Shown here piece after piece: positions 8,531-17,598 of a DNA stretch of 64,000 bases (positions are counted from its first letter, which is position 1; each line of letters opens with the position of its first letter). The notes below the pieces were generated by a model that had not been told where the DNA came from, did not search any database, and saw only the letters and a program-made list of their open reading frames with translations. Source of the DNA: Sulfuriferula sp. (GTDB taxonomy: Bacteria; Pseudomonadota; Gammaproteobacteria; Burkholderiales; Sulfuriferulaceae); NCBI GenBank assembly GCA_013140765.1, contig JABFSE010000027.1, forward strand, positions 1 to 64,000, in the 5' to 3' direction. Position numbers and translations under genes: made by a program.

Positions 8531-9808
8531 CTAACGCCCCCAACTCGGCTCACGCATATCACCTGCGCGATCCGACAAACGCACTTGCGTTCTACCATCC
8601 GAGGAAACAGCCGCAAGTACACCGCGCCCGTTTATTTCAGTGGCATAAACGATCATCTTACCATTTGCTGCAAAACTAGGCGACTCATCTAAATTAGTAT
8701 TCGTCAGCACTTGCACCTGACCTGTTGCAATATCTTGCACGGCAATGCGGAATCGCCCCTCGCTACGTTGCACAAAGGCAAAACGCTTACCGTCTGGGCT
8801 CCAGCTCGGCGACACATTATAACTGCCGTCAAAAGTCATGCGTTGGGCACTGCCACCTGCGGCTGGCATTTGGTAAACCTGCGGGCTACCACCTCGATCT
8901 GAGGTAAACAAAATTGATTTACCGTCAGGACTCCAAGCGGGTTCAGTATCAATACCACCACCAAACGTCAGTCGTTTCAAGCCGCCACCATCTGCATTCA
9001 TCACATACAATTGCGAACCGCTATTATCTCGCGTCAATACCAAAGCCAGCTGTGTACCGTCAGGCGACCATGCTGGTGCGCTATTGCTACCTTTGAAATT
9101 CGCCAATATGCGGCGTGAACCATTGAGCATATTTTGCACATAGACCACTGGTTTTTTATCTTCAAAAGAAACATACGCCAGCTTACTGCCATCAGGCGAC
9201 CAAGCAGGCGAAATCAGCGGCTCAGTAGATTTCAACACACTCTGTCCGTTCTGCCCATCGGCATCCACCACTTGCAATTCATAACGCTTCCCCTGCTTCA
9301 ACACGTAAGCAATATGCGTCGAGAAAACACCTGGTACGCCGATTAGTTTTTCATACACCACATCAGCAATTTTATGCCCAACCAAACGTAACTGCTTCAC
9401 GTCAGTGGTGTAACTATAGCCTGCTAATTGCGTTTTTTTCACCGCATCCATCAAGCGAAATTTGACCTCTATTTGCCCGTTAGGCAACACATTCACTTGC
9501 CCCAAGACTATCGCCTCAGCCCCGCGTTGTTGCGCCACACCGAAACGCGGATCACCAGGATCGGTAATCGGCGGCGTTAAATCTGCCACGTTAATCAAAT
9601 TCAGCTCGCCCGTGCGCGCCAAATCCGCCGCCACGACATCGGTAATCGTTTGATATGCCAGCCCTGCGCCCGCAAAAGGCGAAATAGCGACAGGGATTTT
9701 ACTCGCCGCACCGCCAATAATTTCTATGGTCATTGCCGCCTGCGTCACCAGCGGCAAACATAACAGCAACAGGCTGACGGCACGCTTAATCGAAGACATA
9801 CTAAACAT
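8531..9808 (-). CDS. tolB: Tol-Pal system beta-propeller protein TolB
   Basis: The 425-residue periplasmic protein has a signal peptide ending near VTQA and an N-terminal alpha/beta domain. A six-bladed WD40-like propeller follows, with repeated blade motifs such as PAWSPDGTQLALV, PAWSPDGKSILFTSDRGG and PSWSPDGKRFAFVQ. It binds Pal and colicins in E. coli. ATG 9808 gives the longest reading and lies two bases after the tolA stop. A second ATG three codons later (9799) is also possible; neither has an ideal ribosome site. Confidence 0.96.
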   Translation of the reverse strand: MFSMSSIKRAVSLLLLCLPLVTQAAMTIEIIGGAASKIPVAISPFAGAGLAYQTITDVVAADLARTGELNLINVADLTPPITDPGDPRFGVAQQRGAEAIVLGQVNVLPNGQIEVKFRLMDAVKKTQLAGYSYTTDVKQLRLVGHKIADVVYEKLIGVPGVFSTHIAYVLKQGKRYELQVVDADGQNGQSVLKSTEPLISPAWSPDGSKLAYVSFEDKKPVVYVQNMLNGSRRILANFKGSNSAPAWSPDGTQLALVLTRDNSGSQLYVMNADGGGLKRLTFGGGIDTEPAWSPDGKSILFTSDRGGSPQVYQMPAAGGSAQRMTFDGSYNVSPSWSPDGKRFAFVQRSEGRFRIAVQDIATGQVQVLTNTNLDESPSFAANGKMIVYATEINGRGVLAAVSSDGRTQVRLSDRAGDMREPSWGR

Positions 9809-9810
9809 AT

Positions 9811-10665
9811 TTATTTCTCATCCTTAGCAAATTTCAAATCTAATTCCCTAAACTGCGCCATTAAACTGGCATCAGGCGGCATAGGTAACGGTGATGCTTT
9901 CAAAATAGCGCGTTCAACCGCATCATCGTAAGCAGACTGACCACTGCCACGCAATAACTTTACCTGTAACACTTCGCCTGTCGGCAATAACGATACGGCA
10001 AACCGCGCCTGTGGATTACCTTGCAGACTATCAGGCAAGATGATTTTGCCGCGTATTTTGGCTTTTATTTTTTCTACATATTCATTCTGCATTTTCGACA
10101 TATCTGCCGCTTGCTTGCTCGCGCTGGCAGCATTTTTTTGCCCGACCAAGGCACGTGCGGATTCATTTTTGAGTTCGGTTTGCGATTGTTGCGCGATTAG
10201 CTGTCGCAATGCGGCTTGTTTTTGCGCTTGCTGTTTTTGCACGTCGGCTTTAGCTTGTTGTGCTTGTTTTTGCTCAGTTATTTTTTGTTCAACTAACTTT
10301 TTATCTAGCAGTTGCTGTGCTTGCGCCTTTACTTGTGCAGCTTGCGCCAACTTTTGCGCCGCCTGTTTTTGCGCGGCTAATTGCGCCGCTTGTTCAGCTA
10401 ATTTACGTTTTTTATCCGCCAAAGCAATATCTGGGTTGGGTTGCACTGGCTCAGGCTTGCTCACTTTTTCTACCTGTTTCACCACTTTAGGCGGTGGCTG
10501 ATACGATGCCACTTGCGGTTGCCACAGCTCCACCATCACAGGCTCAGGCGCGTGAGTTTTCCAGTCTAGGCTATAAACCAATAGCGCAAAAAACAGTAAA
10601 TGTACCAAGACTGCCAAGACTGCCGCTGGCAAACGACCTGATGTGGGTGTCGCCATCGCGTACAT
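9811..10665 (-). CDS. tolA: Cell envelope integrity protein TolA
   Basis: This 284-residue protein has one N-terminal transmembrane helix (PAAVLAVLVHLLFFALLVYS). A proline segment and a long Lys/Ala/Gln-rich helical domain (about residues 70-190) span the periplasm. The C-terminal TonB-like domain includes GEVLQVKLLRGSGQSAYDDA and ends with AILKASPLPMPPD. TolA couples the TolQR proton motor to TolB and Pal. Its ATG overlaps the tolR stop (TAATG). The repetitive domain produces long meaningless open frames on the opposite strand. Confidence 0.95.
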   Translation of the reverse strand: MYAMATPTSGRLPAAVLAVLVHLLFFALLVYSLDWKTHAPEPVMVELWQPQVASYQPPPKVVKQVEKVSKPEPVQPNPDIALADKKRKLAEQAAQLAAQKQAAQKLAQAAQVKAQAQQLLDKKLVEQKITEQKQAQQAKADVQKQQAQKQAALRQLIAQQSQTELKNESARALVGQKNAASASKQAADMSKMQNEYVEKIKAKIRGKIILPDSLQGNPQARFAVSLLPTGEVLQVKLLRGSGQSAYDDAVERAILKASPLPMPPDASLMAQFRELDLKFAKDEK

Positions 10666-11084
10666 TAGTTTGCACCGCCTGCCGCCAGCAAGCCTACCCG
10701 TTTAACTTGGTTTTGTTGCATCATGCTCATGATTTTCATCACGTCTTCATAACGCACGGCTTTATCTGCCGCGATAACAACAGGCTGGTCTGGATTATCG
10801 GCTTGCTTTTGTTGAACGATGCTTAATAACTCAAGTTTATTCACCGTTTGCTCGTCGCCTTTGTGCGCCATATCCTGCACACGCAAATCACCGTTAGCGC
10901 GAATAGTTACTTGCAATGGCTGTACCGCTTGCGTTTGCGTTTTGGCGACACTAGGCAAATCCACTTGCCCAGGATTAACCATAGGCGCGGTCACCATAAA
11001 TATCACTAATAACACTAACATCACGTCGATATACGGCACGACATTGATGTTATTCATTTGTTTGCGAGGACGACGTGTGCTCAT
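10665..11084 (-). CDS. tolR: Tol-Pal motor subunit TolR
   Basis: This 139-residue ExbD/TolR-family protein has a basic cytoplasmic tip (MSTRRPRKQMNNINVVP). One transmembrane helix follows (YIDVMLVLLVIFMVTAP), and its Asp is the proton-path residue of the family. The rest is a periplasmic domain. It works with TolQ to use the proton motive force and energise TolA. It overlaps tolQ by ATGA and tolA by TAATG, showing tight translational coupling. Confidence 0.95.
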   Translation of the reverse strand: MSTRRPRKQMNNINVVPYIDVMLVLLVIFMVTAPMVNPGQVDLPSVAKTQTQAVQPLQVTIRANGDLRVQDMAHKGDEQTVNKLELLSIVQQKQADNPDQPVVIAADKAVRYEDVMKIMSMMQQNQVKRVGLLAAGGAN

Positions 11085-11764
11085 TTTTGATTAGCTTGAC
11101 GTTGCAAAATGTTAGAGAACTCTTCGATAAAACTCTCATAGCGATTCGCTAACCTGTCAATATCAGCGGTATAGCGGTTGTATGCTACCACCGCAGGTAT
11201 CGCCGCAAATAGCCCCATCGCGGTTGCAATCAAGGCCTCGGCAATACCAGGGGCAACGTGCGATAACGTCGCTTGCGCCACATTCGCCAGCCCACGGAAC
11301 GCATTCATTATCCCCCAAACCGTGCCGAACAAACCAACATACGGACTCACTGAGCCGACAGTAGCGAGAAATGACAAATGCGATTCCAAACTATCCATTT
11401 CACGCTGATAAGCCGCCCGCATGGCGCGACGCGCACTTTCTGTCATCATCGTCGCGTCAGTATGTGGCTGTTTTTTGAATTTCATAAATTCGCGGAAACC
11501 CGCTTCAAAGATGCGCTCCAGCTCGCCACTGCGTTCAGGGCTGAAGCGTTCAAATAACAATTGCAAATCTGCGCCATTCCAAAAAGTCTGTTCAAATTCC
11601 TGCGCCAATTGTGTTGCCCGTTTCACCGCAAACAACTTAATAAAAATAAACCACCATGACATCATCGATGCAACCAATAACAACGCCATCACTAACTTCA
11701 CCGTTAAACTCGCACTAGCAACCAACGCCAGCATAGATAAATCCTGATTTACGCCTATATCCAC
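11081..11764 (-). CDS. tolQ: Tol-Pal motor subunit TolQ
   Basis: The 227-residue MotA/TolQ/ExbB-family protein has three predicted transmembrane helices, near residues 15-40, 135-160 and 170-195. The family motifs ATVGSVSPYVGLFGTVWGIM and PGIAEALIATAMGLFAAIPAVVAYN line the proton channel in homologues. It is the first Tol subunit of the cluster and follows ybgC by a few bases. ybgC-tolQRAB-pal-cpoB is the canonical order. Confidence 0.96.
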   Translation of the reverse strand: MDIGVNQDLSMLALVASASLTVKLVMALLLVASMMSWWFIFIKLFAVKRATQLAQEFEQTFWNGADLQLLFERFSPERSGELERIFEAGFREFMKFKKQPHTDATMMTESARRAMRAAYQREMDSLESHLSFLATVGSVSPYVGLFGTVWGIMNAFRGLANVAQATLSHVAPGIAEALIATAMGLFAAIPAVVAYNRYTADIDRLANRYESFIEEFSNILQRQANQK

Positions 11765-11769
11765 TTTAT

Positions 11770-12162
11770 TTATCCCAATAAATTCATAATATGTTGCGGT
11801 ATTTTAACGGGCTTAAATGTCATTGCATTGACACACACCACGCTTATTTCACTACTCACCAAAACCACGCCATCACGCATCACTCTTTGCGCAAACTGAA
11901 TACGCACAGGCGTTAATCGCTGGATGCACGTCGTTATCAATAACGCATCGTTAAATCGTGCAGGCTGATGATATTGTGCCGCAACTTGATGTACGACAAA
12001 AACCACATCATGCTCACGCAACAAATCGGTTTGCTCCACCCCTAACGCACGCAACCACTCTGTCCGCGCGCGCTCCATAAATTTCAAATAATTAGCGTAA
12101 TAAACCACACCCGCCGCATCGGTATCCTCGTAATAGACGCGCACTGGCCAATCAAAGTTCAT
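11770..12162 (-). CDS. ybgC: Acyl-CoA thioesterase YbgC
   Basis: This is a 130-residue hotdog-fold thioesterase. The active-site motif is VYYEDTDAAGVVYYANYLKF, with the catalytic Asp at residue 15. The start at 12162 lies one base after the ruvB stop; longer in-frame starts (12171, 12207) lie in ruvB and would add residues not expected for the family. In other bacteria YbgC hydrolyses short acyl-CoA or acyl-ACP esters and associates with phospholipid enzymes. It joins the ruv genes to the tol-pal genes in one transcript. Confidence 0.92.
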   Translation of the reverse strand: MNFDWPVRVYYEDTDAAGVVYYANYLKFMERARTEWLRALGVEQTDLLREHDVVFVVHQVAAQYHQPARFNDALLITTCIQRLTPVRIQFAQRVMRDGVVLVSSEISVVCVNAMTFKPVKIPQHIMNLLG

Positions 12163-12163
12163 T

Positions 12164-13192
12164 TCACGCATCCCACAAATCTTTCTTAGCGGGCGCACCC
12201 AGTCCAAAATGCTTATACGCCATCAAAGTCGCCATGCGTCCGCGTGGGGTACGTTGCAAATAACCTTGCTGGATTAAATACGGCTCTAGCACATCTTCTA
12301 TGGTGTCGCGTGATTCACCTATCGCTGCCGCGAGGTTATCCAGCCCCACAGGACCGCCGTCGAATTTCTCCAGCACTGCGCTCAATAATTTCCTGTCCAT
12401 CACATCCAGCCCCGCATGATCAACGTCCAGCATCTGCAACGCCTCATCCGCCACTTGCGCGGTCACTCGCCCATCCGCACGCACTTCGGCGTAATCGCGC
12501 ACTCGGCGCAACAAGCGGTTAGCGATACGCGGCGTACCGCGTGAACGACGCGCTATTTCAAACGCGCCTTCAGCCACCATTTCCATTTCCAGCAAATGCG
12601 CGGAACGGGTGACAATACGCGTAAGCTCTTCAGCGGTATAAAATTCCAGCCGTGCCACGATACCAAAACGATCGCGCAATGGGTTAGTCAGCATCCCCGC
12701 CCGCGTCGTCGCGCCGACCAGCGTAAACGGCGGCAAATCCAGCTTCACTGACCGCGCCGCCGGGCCTTCGCCTATCATGATATCGAGCTGAAAATCTTCC
12801 AGCGCGGGGTACAAAATCTCTTCGACCACAGGGCTTAACCGATGGATTTCATCAATAAACAGCACGTCGTTAGGCTCAAGATTGGTCAGCAAAGCCGCTA
12901 AATCGCCCGCCCGTTCCAGCACAGGACCCGAAGTCTGGCGCAGATTCACGCCCATTTCCCGCGCCACAATGTGCGCCAGCGTAGTTTTGCCCAAGCCTGG
13001 CGGGCCGAATAGCAATACGTGATCTAATGACTCTTTACGTTTGCGTGCCGCTTCGATAAATATCGACAGCTGCCCACGCGCTTTTTCCTGCCCGACATAT
13101 TCGGCTAATTGCTTGGGGCGTAGCGCACGTTCGATTTGTTCTTCCACCGCATTTTGCGGCGCAGGCGCGATAAGGCGATCAATTTCTATCAT
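12164..13192 (-). CDS. ruvB: Holliday junction DNA helicase RuvB
   Basis: This 342-residue AAA+ ATPase drives branch migration with RuvA. It shows [26 protein letters not shown], Walker [16 protein letters not shown], Walker [14 protein letters not shown], sensor [18 protein letters not shown] and the arginine finger region. A winged-helix C-terminus ends with [20 protein letters not shown]. The length is standard. It overlaps ruvA by ATGA. Confidence 0.97.
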   Translation of the reverse strand: MIEIDRLIAPAPQNAVEEQIERALRPKQLAEYVGQEKARGQLSIFIEAARKRKESLDHVLLFGPPGLGKTTLAHIVAREMGVNLRQTSGPVLERAGDLAALLTNLEPNDVLFIDEIHRLSPVVEEILYPALEDFQLDIMIGEGPAARSVKLDLPPFTLVGATTRAGMLTNPLRDRFGIVARLEFYTAEELTRIVTRSAHLLEMEMVAEGAFEIARRSRGTPRIANRLLRRVRDYAEVRADGRVTAQVADEALQMLDVDHAGLDVMDRKLLSAVLEKFDGGPVGLDNLAAAIGESRDTIEDVLEPYLIQQGYLQRTPRGRMATLMAYKHFGLGAPAKKDLWDA

Positions 13193-13767
13193 TTAGACAA
13201 CCATTTCAGTGCCAAACGGATGCCATCTTCCACACTTGCGCTGACGGCAATCTGACGCACAGCCGTACTCGCCTCACGTTCGTTATAACCCAATGCCAAT
13301 AGCGCATTGAGCACATCACTATTGACCGATGCGACTTGCGGCTGCGCAGTGCCCACGGGCAGCGCATCGGCGATTTTTCCTTTTAATTCCAGTAACAAAC
13401 GCTCTGCCGTCTTCTTACCCACACCAGGAATTTTAGTCAGCAAAGTTACGTCCTGCATGACCACCGCCTGCGCCAAATCCGCCGCACTCAAACCTGATAA
13501 CACAGCCAATGCCATTTTCGGCCCCACGCCCGTGATTCTAATCAGCTGGCGAAAGCTGGCACGCTCAGATTCACTGCCAAAACCATACAACAACTGCGCA
13601 TCTTCACGCACCACCAAATGCGTATGCAACGCCACCCGCTCGCCCAGTGAGGGCAAGTGGTACAGCGTACTCATGGGCACATCCAGCTCGTAGCCAACGC
13701 CAGCCACATCCACCACTATCTGCGGCGGGTGTTTTTCGATTAACGTGCCTGTGATTCTACCTATCAT
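13189..13767 (-). CDS. ruvA: Holliday junction DNA helicase subunit RuvA
   Basis: The 192-residue junction-binding protein begins [31 protein letters not shown], an OB-fold. Two helix-hairpin-helix motifs follow ([15 protein letters not shown] and [17 protein letters not shown]) and then the domain III segment that contacts RuvB. In most relatives ruvA directly follows ruvC; here a toxin-antitoxin pair and about 150 bases of spacer lie between. ruvA and ruvB may therefore need a promoter in the spacer or rely on readthrough. Confidence 0.97.
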   Translation of the reverse strand: MIGRITGTLIEKHPPQIVVDVAGVGYELDVPMSTLYHLPSLGERVALHTHLVVREDAQLLYGFGSESERASFRQLIRITGVGPKMALAVLSGLSAADLAQAVVMQDVTLLTKIPGVGKKTAERLLLELKGKIADALPVGTAQPQVASVNSDVLNALLALGYNEREASTAVRQIAVSASVEDGIRLALKWLSK

Positions 13768-13835
13768 AACTTGAGCGAACCTCTATAAATTGAAACACCT
13801 ATATGACGCAGATGCTGAAACAATGCAAAACCTAG

Positions 13836-13900
13836 TCCACGAAATACACTAAAAACACGAAAATAAAATCAACAACAATACAAACTTTTTCGTGCTTAAT
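13836..13900 (+). repeat. Dispersed palindromic repeat, copy 1 (right arm decayed)
   Basis: The left arm TCCACGAAATACACTAAA begins at 13836 and continues with AACACGAAAA, followed by an AT-rich centre with AAAATCAACA. A partial right arm CTTTTTCGTGC lies at 13885-13895. The left arm is nearly identical to that of copy 2 (19337) and to the reverse complement of copy 3 (29171). It lies in the spacer between ruvA and the FitB-like toxin. Function is not known; the element resembles REP-like intergenic palindromes. Confidence 0.6.
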
Positions 13901-13915
13901 TTTCAGCACTCGCTA

Positions 13916-14341
13916 TCAGTGCTGGGTATCCCATGGGTTAATAACAGTCAAGCCAGCGGCTACAAAGGGGATGGTGTCTCGCGTTGCCACGATTAAATCA
14001 TTTGTCATGGCCGTAGCAGCAATATAGCCATCTGCAGGCGCAATAGCTTTCCCTGCTGATCGCGCACGAGCGCGAAGTACCGAATAGGCGGCAGAAGCAA
14101 CTGTATCAAAGGCCAAGATACGACCGACAAACAAAGGTAAAATACGTTGTTCCAGCGCAGTCTCTAAGCTTGTTTTACGCTGACCAGATGGCAACGCCGC
14201 AATACCGAAGCGTAGCTCGGCCAAGCTGATTGCTGACAAATATAGTGTTTCTATCATTTGCGCGTCTATCCACGCCAACACAGTGGCATCAGGCGTTAGC
14301 TTCAATGGCTCAGAGACAACATTAGTGTCGAGCAGTATCAT
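13916..14341 (-). CDS. PIN-domain toxin, FitB/VapC type
   Basis: This 141-residue PIN-domain protein begins MILLDTNVVSE with the first catalytic Asp at residue 5. SLAELRFGIAALP gives the conserved Glu. IAPADGYIAATA and LIVATRDT supply the remaining acidic residues of the Mg-dependent RNase site. The pattern is that of FitB, a type II toxin that cleaves RNA when free of antitoxin. It overlaps the antitoxin gene by ATGA. The pair sits between ruvC and ruvA in the same orientation, interrupting ruvCAB. All active-site residues appear intact, so it is probably functional. Confidence 0.88.
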   Translation of the reverse strand: MILLDTNVVSEPLKLTPDATVLAWIDAQMIETLYLSAISLAELRFGIAALPSGQRKTSLETALEQRILPLFVGRILAFDTVASAAYSVLRARARSAGKAIAPADGYIAATAMTNDLIVATRDTIPFVAAGLTVINPWDTQH

Positions 14342-14577
14342 TCAAAACTCATCGGTTCTACGGGCGACTTATCGCGCTCAACTTCAAGGTCAAAACCGCC
14401 TACCTGCTGACCGATTTCAGCCAACAACGAACCCAGTTTAACGCGGCTCTCTGGTCGAGCAACGCTTTCAAGAATAGCCCTAACTTCAGCCTCTGTACTA
14501 CGACCAGCCATCGCGGCGCGTACACGCAAAGCACGGTGCGTTTCTTCGGGTAAATTACGAACAGTAATTGATGACAT
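14338..14577 (-). CDS. Ribbon-helix-helix antitoxin, FitA type
   Basis: This 79-residue protein opens with the Arc-like ribbon-helix-helix sequence SITVRNLPEETHRALRVRAA. The alanine-rich helix MAGRSTEAEVRAILES follows, and the acidic C-terminus would wrap the toxin. It matches the FitA/StbC family that pairs with FitB PIN toxins. Gene order antitoxin-then-toxin with ATGA overlap is typical. It probably represses its own promoter, which should lie in the 71 bases between it and ruvC unless the pair is read from ruvC. Confidence 0.88.
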   Translation of the reverse strand: MSSITVRNLPEETHRALRVRAAMAGRSTEAEVRAILESVARPESRVKLGSLLAEIGQQVGGFDLEVERDKSPVEPMSFE

Positions 14578-14648
14578 CGCTTACTCCCTCCTATAGTTGA
14601 TTTCAACGATTGCATAATAGCAACAATGCAATCATCACACAAACTGCA

Positions 14649-15176
14649 TTACCCAATCAGCCGCCCATTTTTAACCCTATACCCCGCCGTCGCCAACGCG
14701 CCCAGCCCTTGTCCACCATGTGCATGGCAAATCGCGCACGCCAGCGCATCTGCCGCGTCGCTACTCGGCACGCCTGGCAAATTCAACAGGCGTTTTACCA
14801 TTTCCTGCACTTGCTCTTTTGCCGCATGTCCATTGCCCACTACGGCCTGTTTCACTTGCAATGCAGTATATTCAGCGACGGGTAAATTTTTCAACACTGC
14901 CGCGCAGATCGCCGCGCCACGGGCTTGCCCTAGCAACAAAGTCGATTGTGGATTCACATTCACAAATACTTTTTCCACGGCTGCCTGTTGCGGTTGATGC
15001 AAGCTGATCACTTCATCCAGCCCCGCCAGTATCACGCCTAAACGTTGCGGCAACTCACCCTCACCGCTTTTAATACAGCCGCTAGTCACATACACTAGAC
15101 GATTGCCTATTTTATCTATCACGCCAAAACCCGTGACGCGCAGACCAGGATCTATGCCTAAAATACGGATAGTCAC
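14649..15176 (-). CDS. ruvC: Holliday junction resolvase RuvC
   Basis: This 175-residue endonuclease begins [16 protein letters not shown], carrying the first catalytic Asp. [23 protein letters not shown] supplies the Glu, and the C-terminal [14 protein letters not shown] gives the last acidic pair. The length is normal. It is the first gene of the minus-strand ruv-tol-que run. It is divergent from the YheT-type hydrolase, with 72 bases between that would hold both promoters; I could not pick convincing boxes. Confidence 0.97.
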   Translation of the reverse strand: MTIRILGIDPGLRVTGFGVIDKIGNRLVYVTSGCIKSGEGELPQRLGVILAGLDEVISLHQPQQAAVEKVFVNVNPQSTLLLGQARGAAICAAVLKNLPVAEYTALQVKQAVVGNGHAAKEQVQEMVKRLLNLPGVPSSDAADALACAICHAHGGQGLGALATAGYRVKNGRLIG

Positions 15177-15248
15177 TATCGTTGCTCAATTTTGTAGTAA
15201 ATTATATTCATTGCCACATTATCGCTTATTCAACCGCGCACCGCCATT

Positions 15249-16220
15249 ATGTCAGACATTCCACCGTACCACCCGCCTAGCTGGTTGCCTAACGGTCACT
15301 TGCAAACGCTGTTCCCCTATTTTTTTGCACACAAGCCACGCATACACTATCGCCGTGAACGCTGGGAGCTGCCTGACGGCGATTTTTTGGATACTGATTG
15401 GGTCGATGGCAACAACGATGCGCCGCTGGTTGTGTTATTTCACGGGCTGGAAGGCAACTCACGCGGTTATTACGCGCTGGCACTAATGGATAAAATCAAG
15501 CAACTCGGCTGGCGCGGTGTGGTTGTGCATTTTCGGGGTTGTTCAGGCGAGCCTAACCGATTGGCACGTGCTTATTTTGCGGGCGACAGCGCGGAAATCA
15601 ATTACGTTATTCGCCGCTTACACCCAGACCATCCTCAACTATATGCGGTAGGCGTATCGCTGGGCGGCAATGCCCTATTGAAATGGCTGGGCGAGCAATC
15701 TACCAGTGCCGTATCGCTACTGCAAGCTGCCGCCGCCATTTCCGCGCCGATAGATTTAACCGCTGCGGGCAATGCGCTGGATCAAGGCTGGAACAAGTGG
15801 CTATATACGCGGCACTTTCTCATCACCCTCAAACGCACCGCGCTCAACAAGCTCAAACGCTTTCCCAATAGTTACAATGCCCAACGTGTCCGCGCCGCCA
15901 CTACCCTGCGCGAATTTGATGATGTGGTGACCGCACCCATACACGGTTACCAAGATGCCGATGATTACTGGTCACGCGCCGCCAGCAAAGCGGGGCTAAT
16001 CAACATCGCCATTCCCACGCTGATTATCAATGCCAAAAACGACCCATTTTTGCCGCACCAACATTTGCCGCAAGCACATGAAGTCTCCACACACGTCAGA
16101 TTATGTTACCCAGAACACGGCGGACACGTCGGTTTTCACAGTGGCGCGTTTCCAGGACACACAAACTGGCTGCCGACTACCGTGTTAGAATACTTCAAAA
16201 ACTCGTCACGCAAATCATGA
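15249..16220 (+). CDS. Alpha/beta hydrolase, YheT family
   Basis: The 323-residue protein matches the YheT (AB-hydrolase type 4) family. It opens with the family signature PPSWLPNGHLQTLFPYFF. The oxyanion region LVVLFHGLEGNSRGYY and FRGCSGEPNRLARAYFAGDS follow. The nucleophile elbow is GVSLGGNALLKWLGE with Ser137. Late motifs NAKNDPFLP and HGGHVGFH carry the Asp and His of the triad. Members act as esterases on short acyl esters in vitro, but physiological substrates are not known. It overlaps algC by ATGA. Confidence 0.9.
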   Translation: MSDIPPYHPPSWLPNGHLQTLFPYFFAHKPRIHYRRERWELPDGDFLDTDWVDGNNDAPLVVLFHGLEGNSRGYYALALMDKIKQLGWRGVVVHFRGCSGEPNRLARAYFAGDSAEINYVIRRLHPDHPQLYAVGVSLGGNALLKWLGEQSTSAVSLLQAAAAISAPIDLTAAGNALDQGWNKWLYTRHFLITLKRTALNKLKRFPNSYNAQRVRAATTLREFDDVVTAPIHGYQDADDYWSRAASKAGLINIAIPTLIINAKNDPFLPHQHLPQAHEVSTHVRLCYPEHGGHVGFHSGAFPGHTNWLPTTVLEYFKNSSRKS

Positions 16221-17593
16221 AAAACATACCCACAGAAATCTTCAAAGCCTACGACATACGCGGTATCGTCGGCAAATCGCTCACCGCTGACATCGTCACC
16301 GCCATTGGGCACGCGATTGGTTCAGAAGCCGTTGCTCGCCAACAAACCACGATATGTATAGGGCGTGACGGTCGTTTATCAGGCACAGAACTCGCCGCCG
16401 CACTCGCACGCGGCATCCAGAAATCAGGCATCAACGTCATAGATTTAGGCATGGTGGCAACGCCGATGACTTATTTTTCCGCCTATCAGCTCAATACCCA
16501 CAGTGCCGTCATGGTCACAGGATCGCACAATCCGCCCAATTACAACGGGCTGAAAATGGTCATAGCCAGCGAAACTTTGTCAGGTGAGCGCATACAGGCA
16601 CTGCGCCAGCGCATAGTCGATAACGATTTAACGCATGGCAATGGTAGTTACAGCACGCACGACATCGCCCCCGAGTATATCAACCGTATCGTCAGTGATA
16701 TTAAATTGAATCGCCATATAAAAATTATCGTCGATGCGGGCAACGGCGTAGCGGGTGCGTTTGCGCCTGAACTTTATCGCCAACTGGGTTGCGAAGTCGA
16801 AGAACTATTTTGTGAAGTCGATGGGCAATTCCCTAACCACCACCCCGACCCATCACAACCTAAAAATTTGGTCGATTTAATTAACGCACTCAAAACCAGC
16901 GACGCTCAAATCGGCCTAGCGTTTGACGGCGACGGCGACAGGCTGGGGGTAGTCACAAAAGACGGCACGATAATCTTCCCCGACCGCCAGCTCATGCTGT
17001 TTGCCGACGACGTACTGTCACGTAATCCAGATGCCGAAATCATTTTCGACGTCAAATCCACACGCAATCTATTCAGCTGGATACGCGAGCGCGGCGGTCG
17101 TCCATTACTGTGGAAAACGGGGCACAGCTTCATCAAAGCCAAAATGCAAGAAACAGGCGCATTGCTGGCAGGCGAAATGTCAGGGCATGTATTTTTCAAA
17201 GAACGCTGGTATGGTTTTGACGATGGCTTATACGCAGGCGCACGTTTGCTGGAGTATCTGAGTAAAGTTGCAGACATCAACACCACCCTGCACAGCTTAC
17301 CCGATACCGTCAATACGCCAGAGCTAAATCTACAATTAGCAGAAGGTGAGCATTATCAGCTGATGGACAAACTCCGAGCTAGCGCAGTATTCCCGCAAGC
17401 ACTAGACATTATCCACATAGACGGGCTACGCGTGGAATATACTGACGGCTTTGGATTAGCGCGAGCATCCAATACCACGCCCGTCATCGTGTTGCGTTTT
17501 GAAGCCGAAACACAAGCAGGGCTAACACGCATTCAAACCGAATTCCGCAACGCCTTTCACGCTATTGCGCCCGATTTAACCTTACCTTACTAA
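16217..17593 (+). CDS. algC: Phosphomannomutase/phosphoglucomutase (AlgC/ManB)
   Basis: This 458-residue alpha-D-phosphohexomutase begins at ATG 16217 (IPTEIFKAYDIRGIVGK); a longer frame to 16103 lies in the preceding gene. The catalytic phosphoserine is Ser103 in TGSHNPPNYNGLK. Metal binding is at FDGDGDRLG, sugar specificity at GEMSGHVFF and phosphate binding at RASNTTPVIVLRFE. AlgC-type enzymes interconvert hexose 1- and 6-phosphates for surface polysaccharides and LPS core. That function could feed the Pel cluster at 38310-50374, but this is inference from pathway logic only. Confidence 0.93.
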   Translation: MKNIPTEIFKAYDIRGIVGKSLTADIVTAIGHAIGSEAVARQQTTICIGRDGRLSGTELAAALARGIQKSGINVIDLGMVATPMTYFSAYQLNTHSAVMVTGSHNPPNYNGLKMVIASETLSGERIQALRQRIVDNDLTHGNGSYSTHDIAPEYINRIVSDIKLNRHIKIIVDAGNGVAGAFAPELYRQLGCEVEELFCEVDGQFPNHHPDPSQPKNLVDLINALKTSDAQIGLAFDGDGDRLGVVTKDGTIIFPDRQLMLFADDVLSRNPDAEIIFDVKSTRNLFSWIRERGGRPLLWKTGHSFIKAKMQETGALLAGEMSGHVFFKERWYGFDDGLYAGARLLEYLSKVADINTTLHSLPDTVNTPELNLQLAEGEHYQLMDKLRASAVFPQALDIIHIDGLRVEYTDGFGLARASNTTPVIVLRFEAETQAGLTRIQTEFRNAFHAIAPDLTLPY

Positions 17594-17598
17594 ACATT

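Noticed and set aside
10040-10501. 153-codon plus-strand frame opposite tolA
   Set aside because: It is an Ala/Cys-rich mirror of the Lys/Ala/Gln helical domain of TolA, with no start signals.
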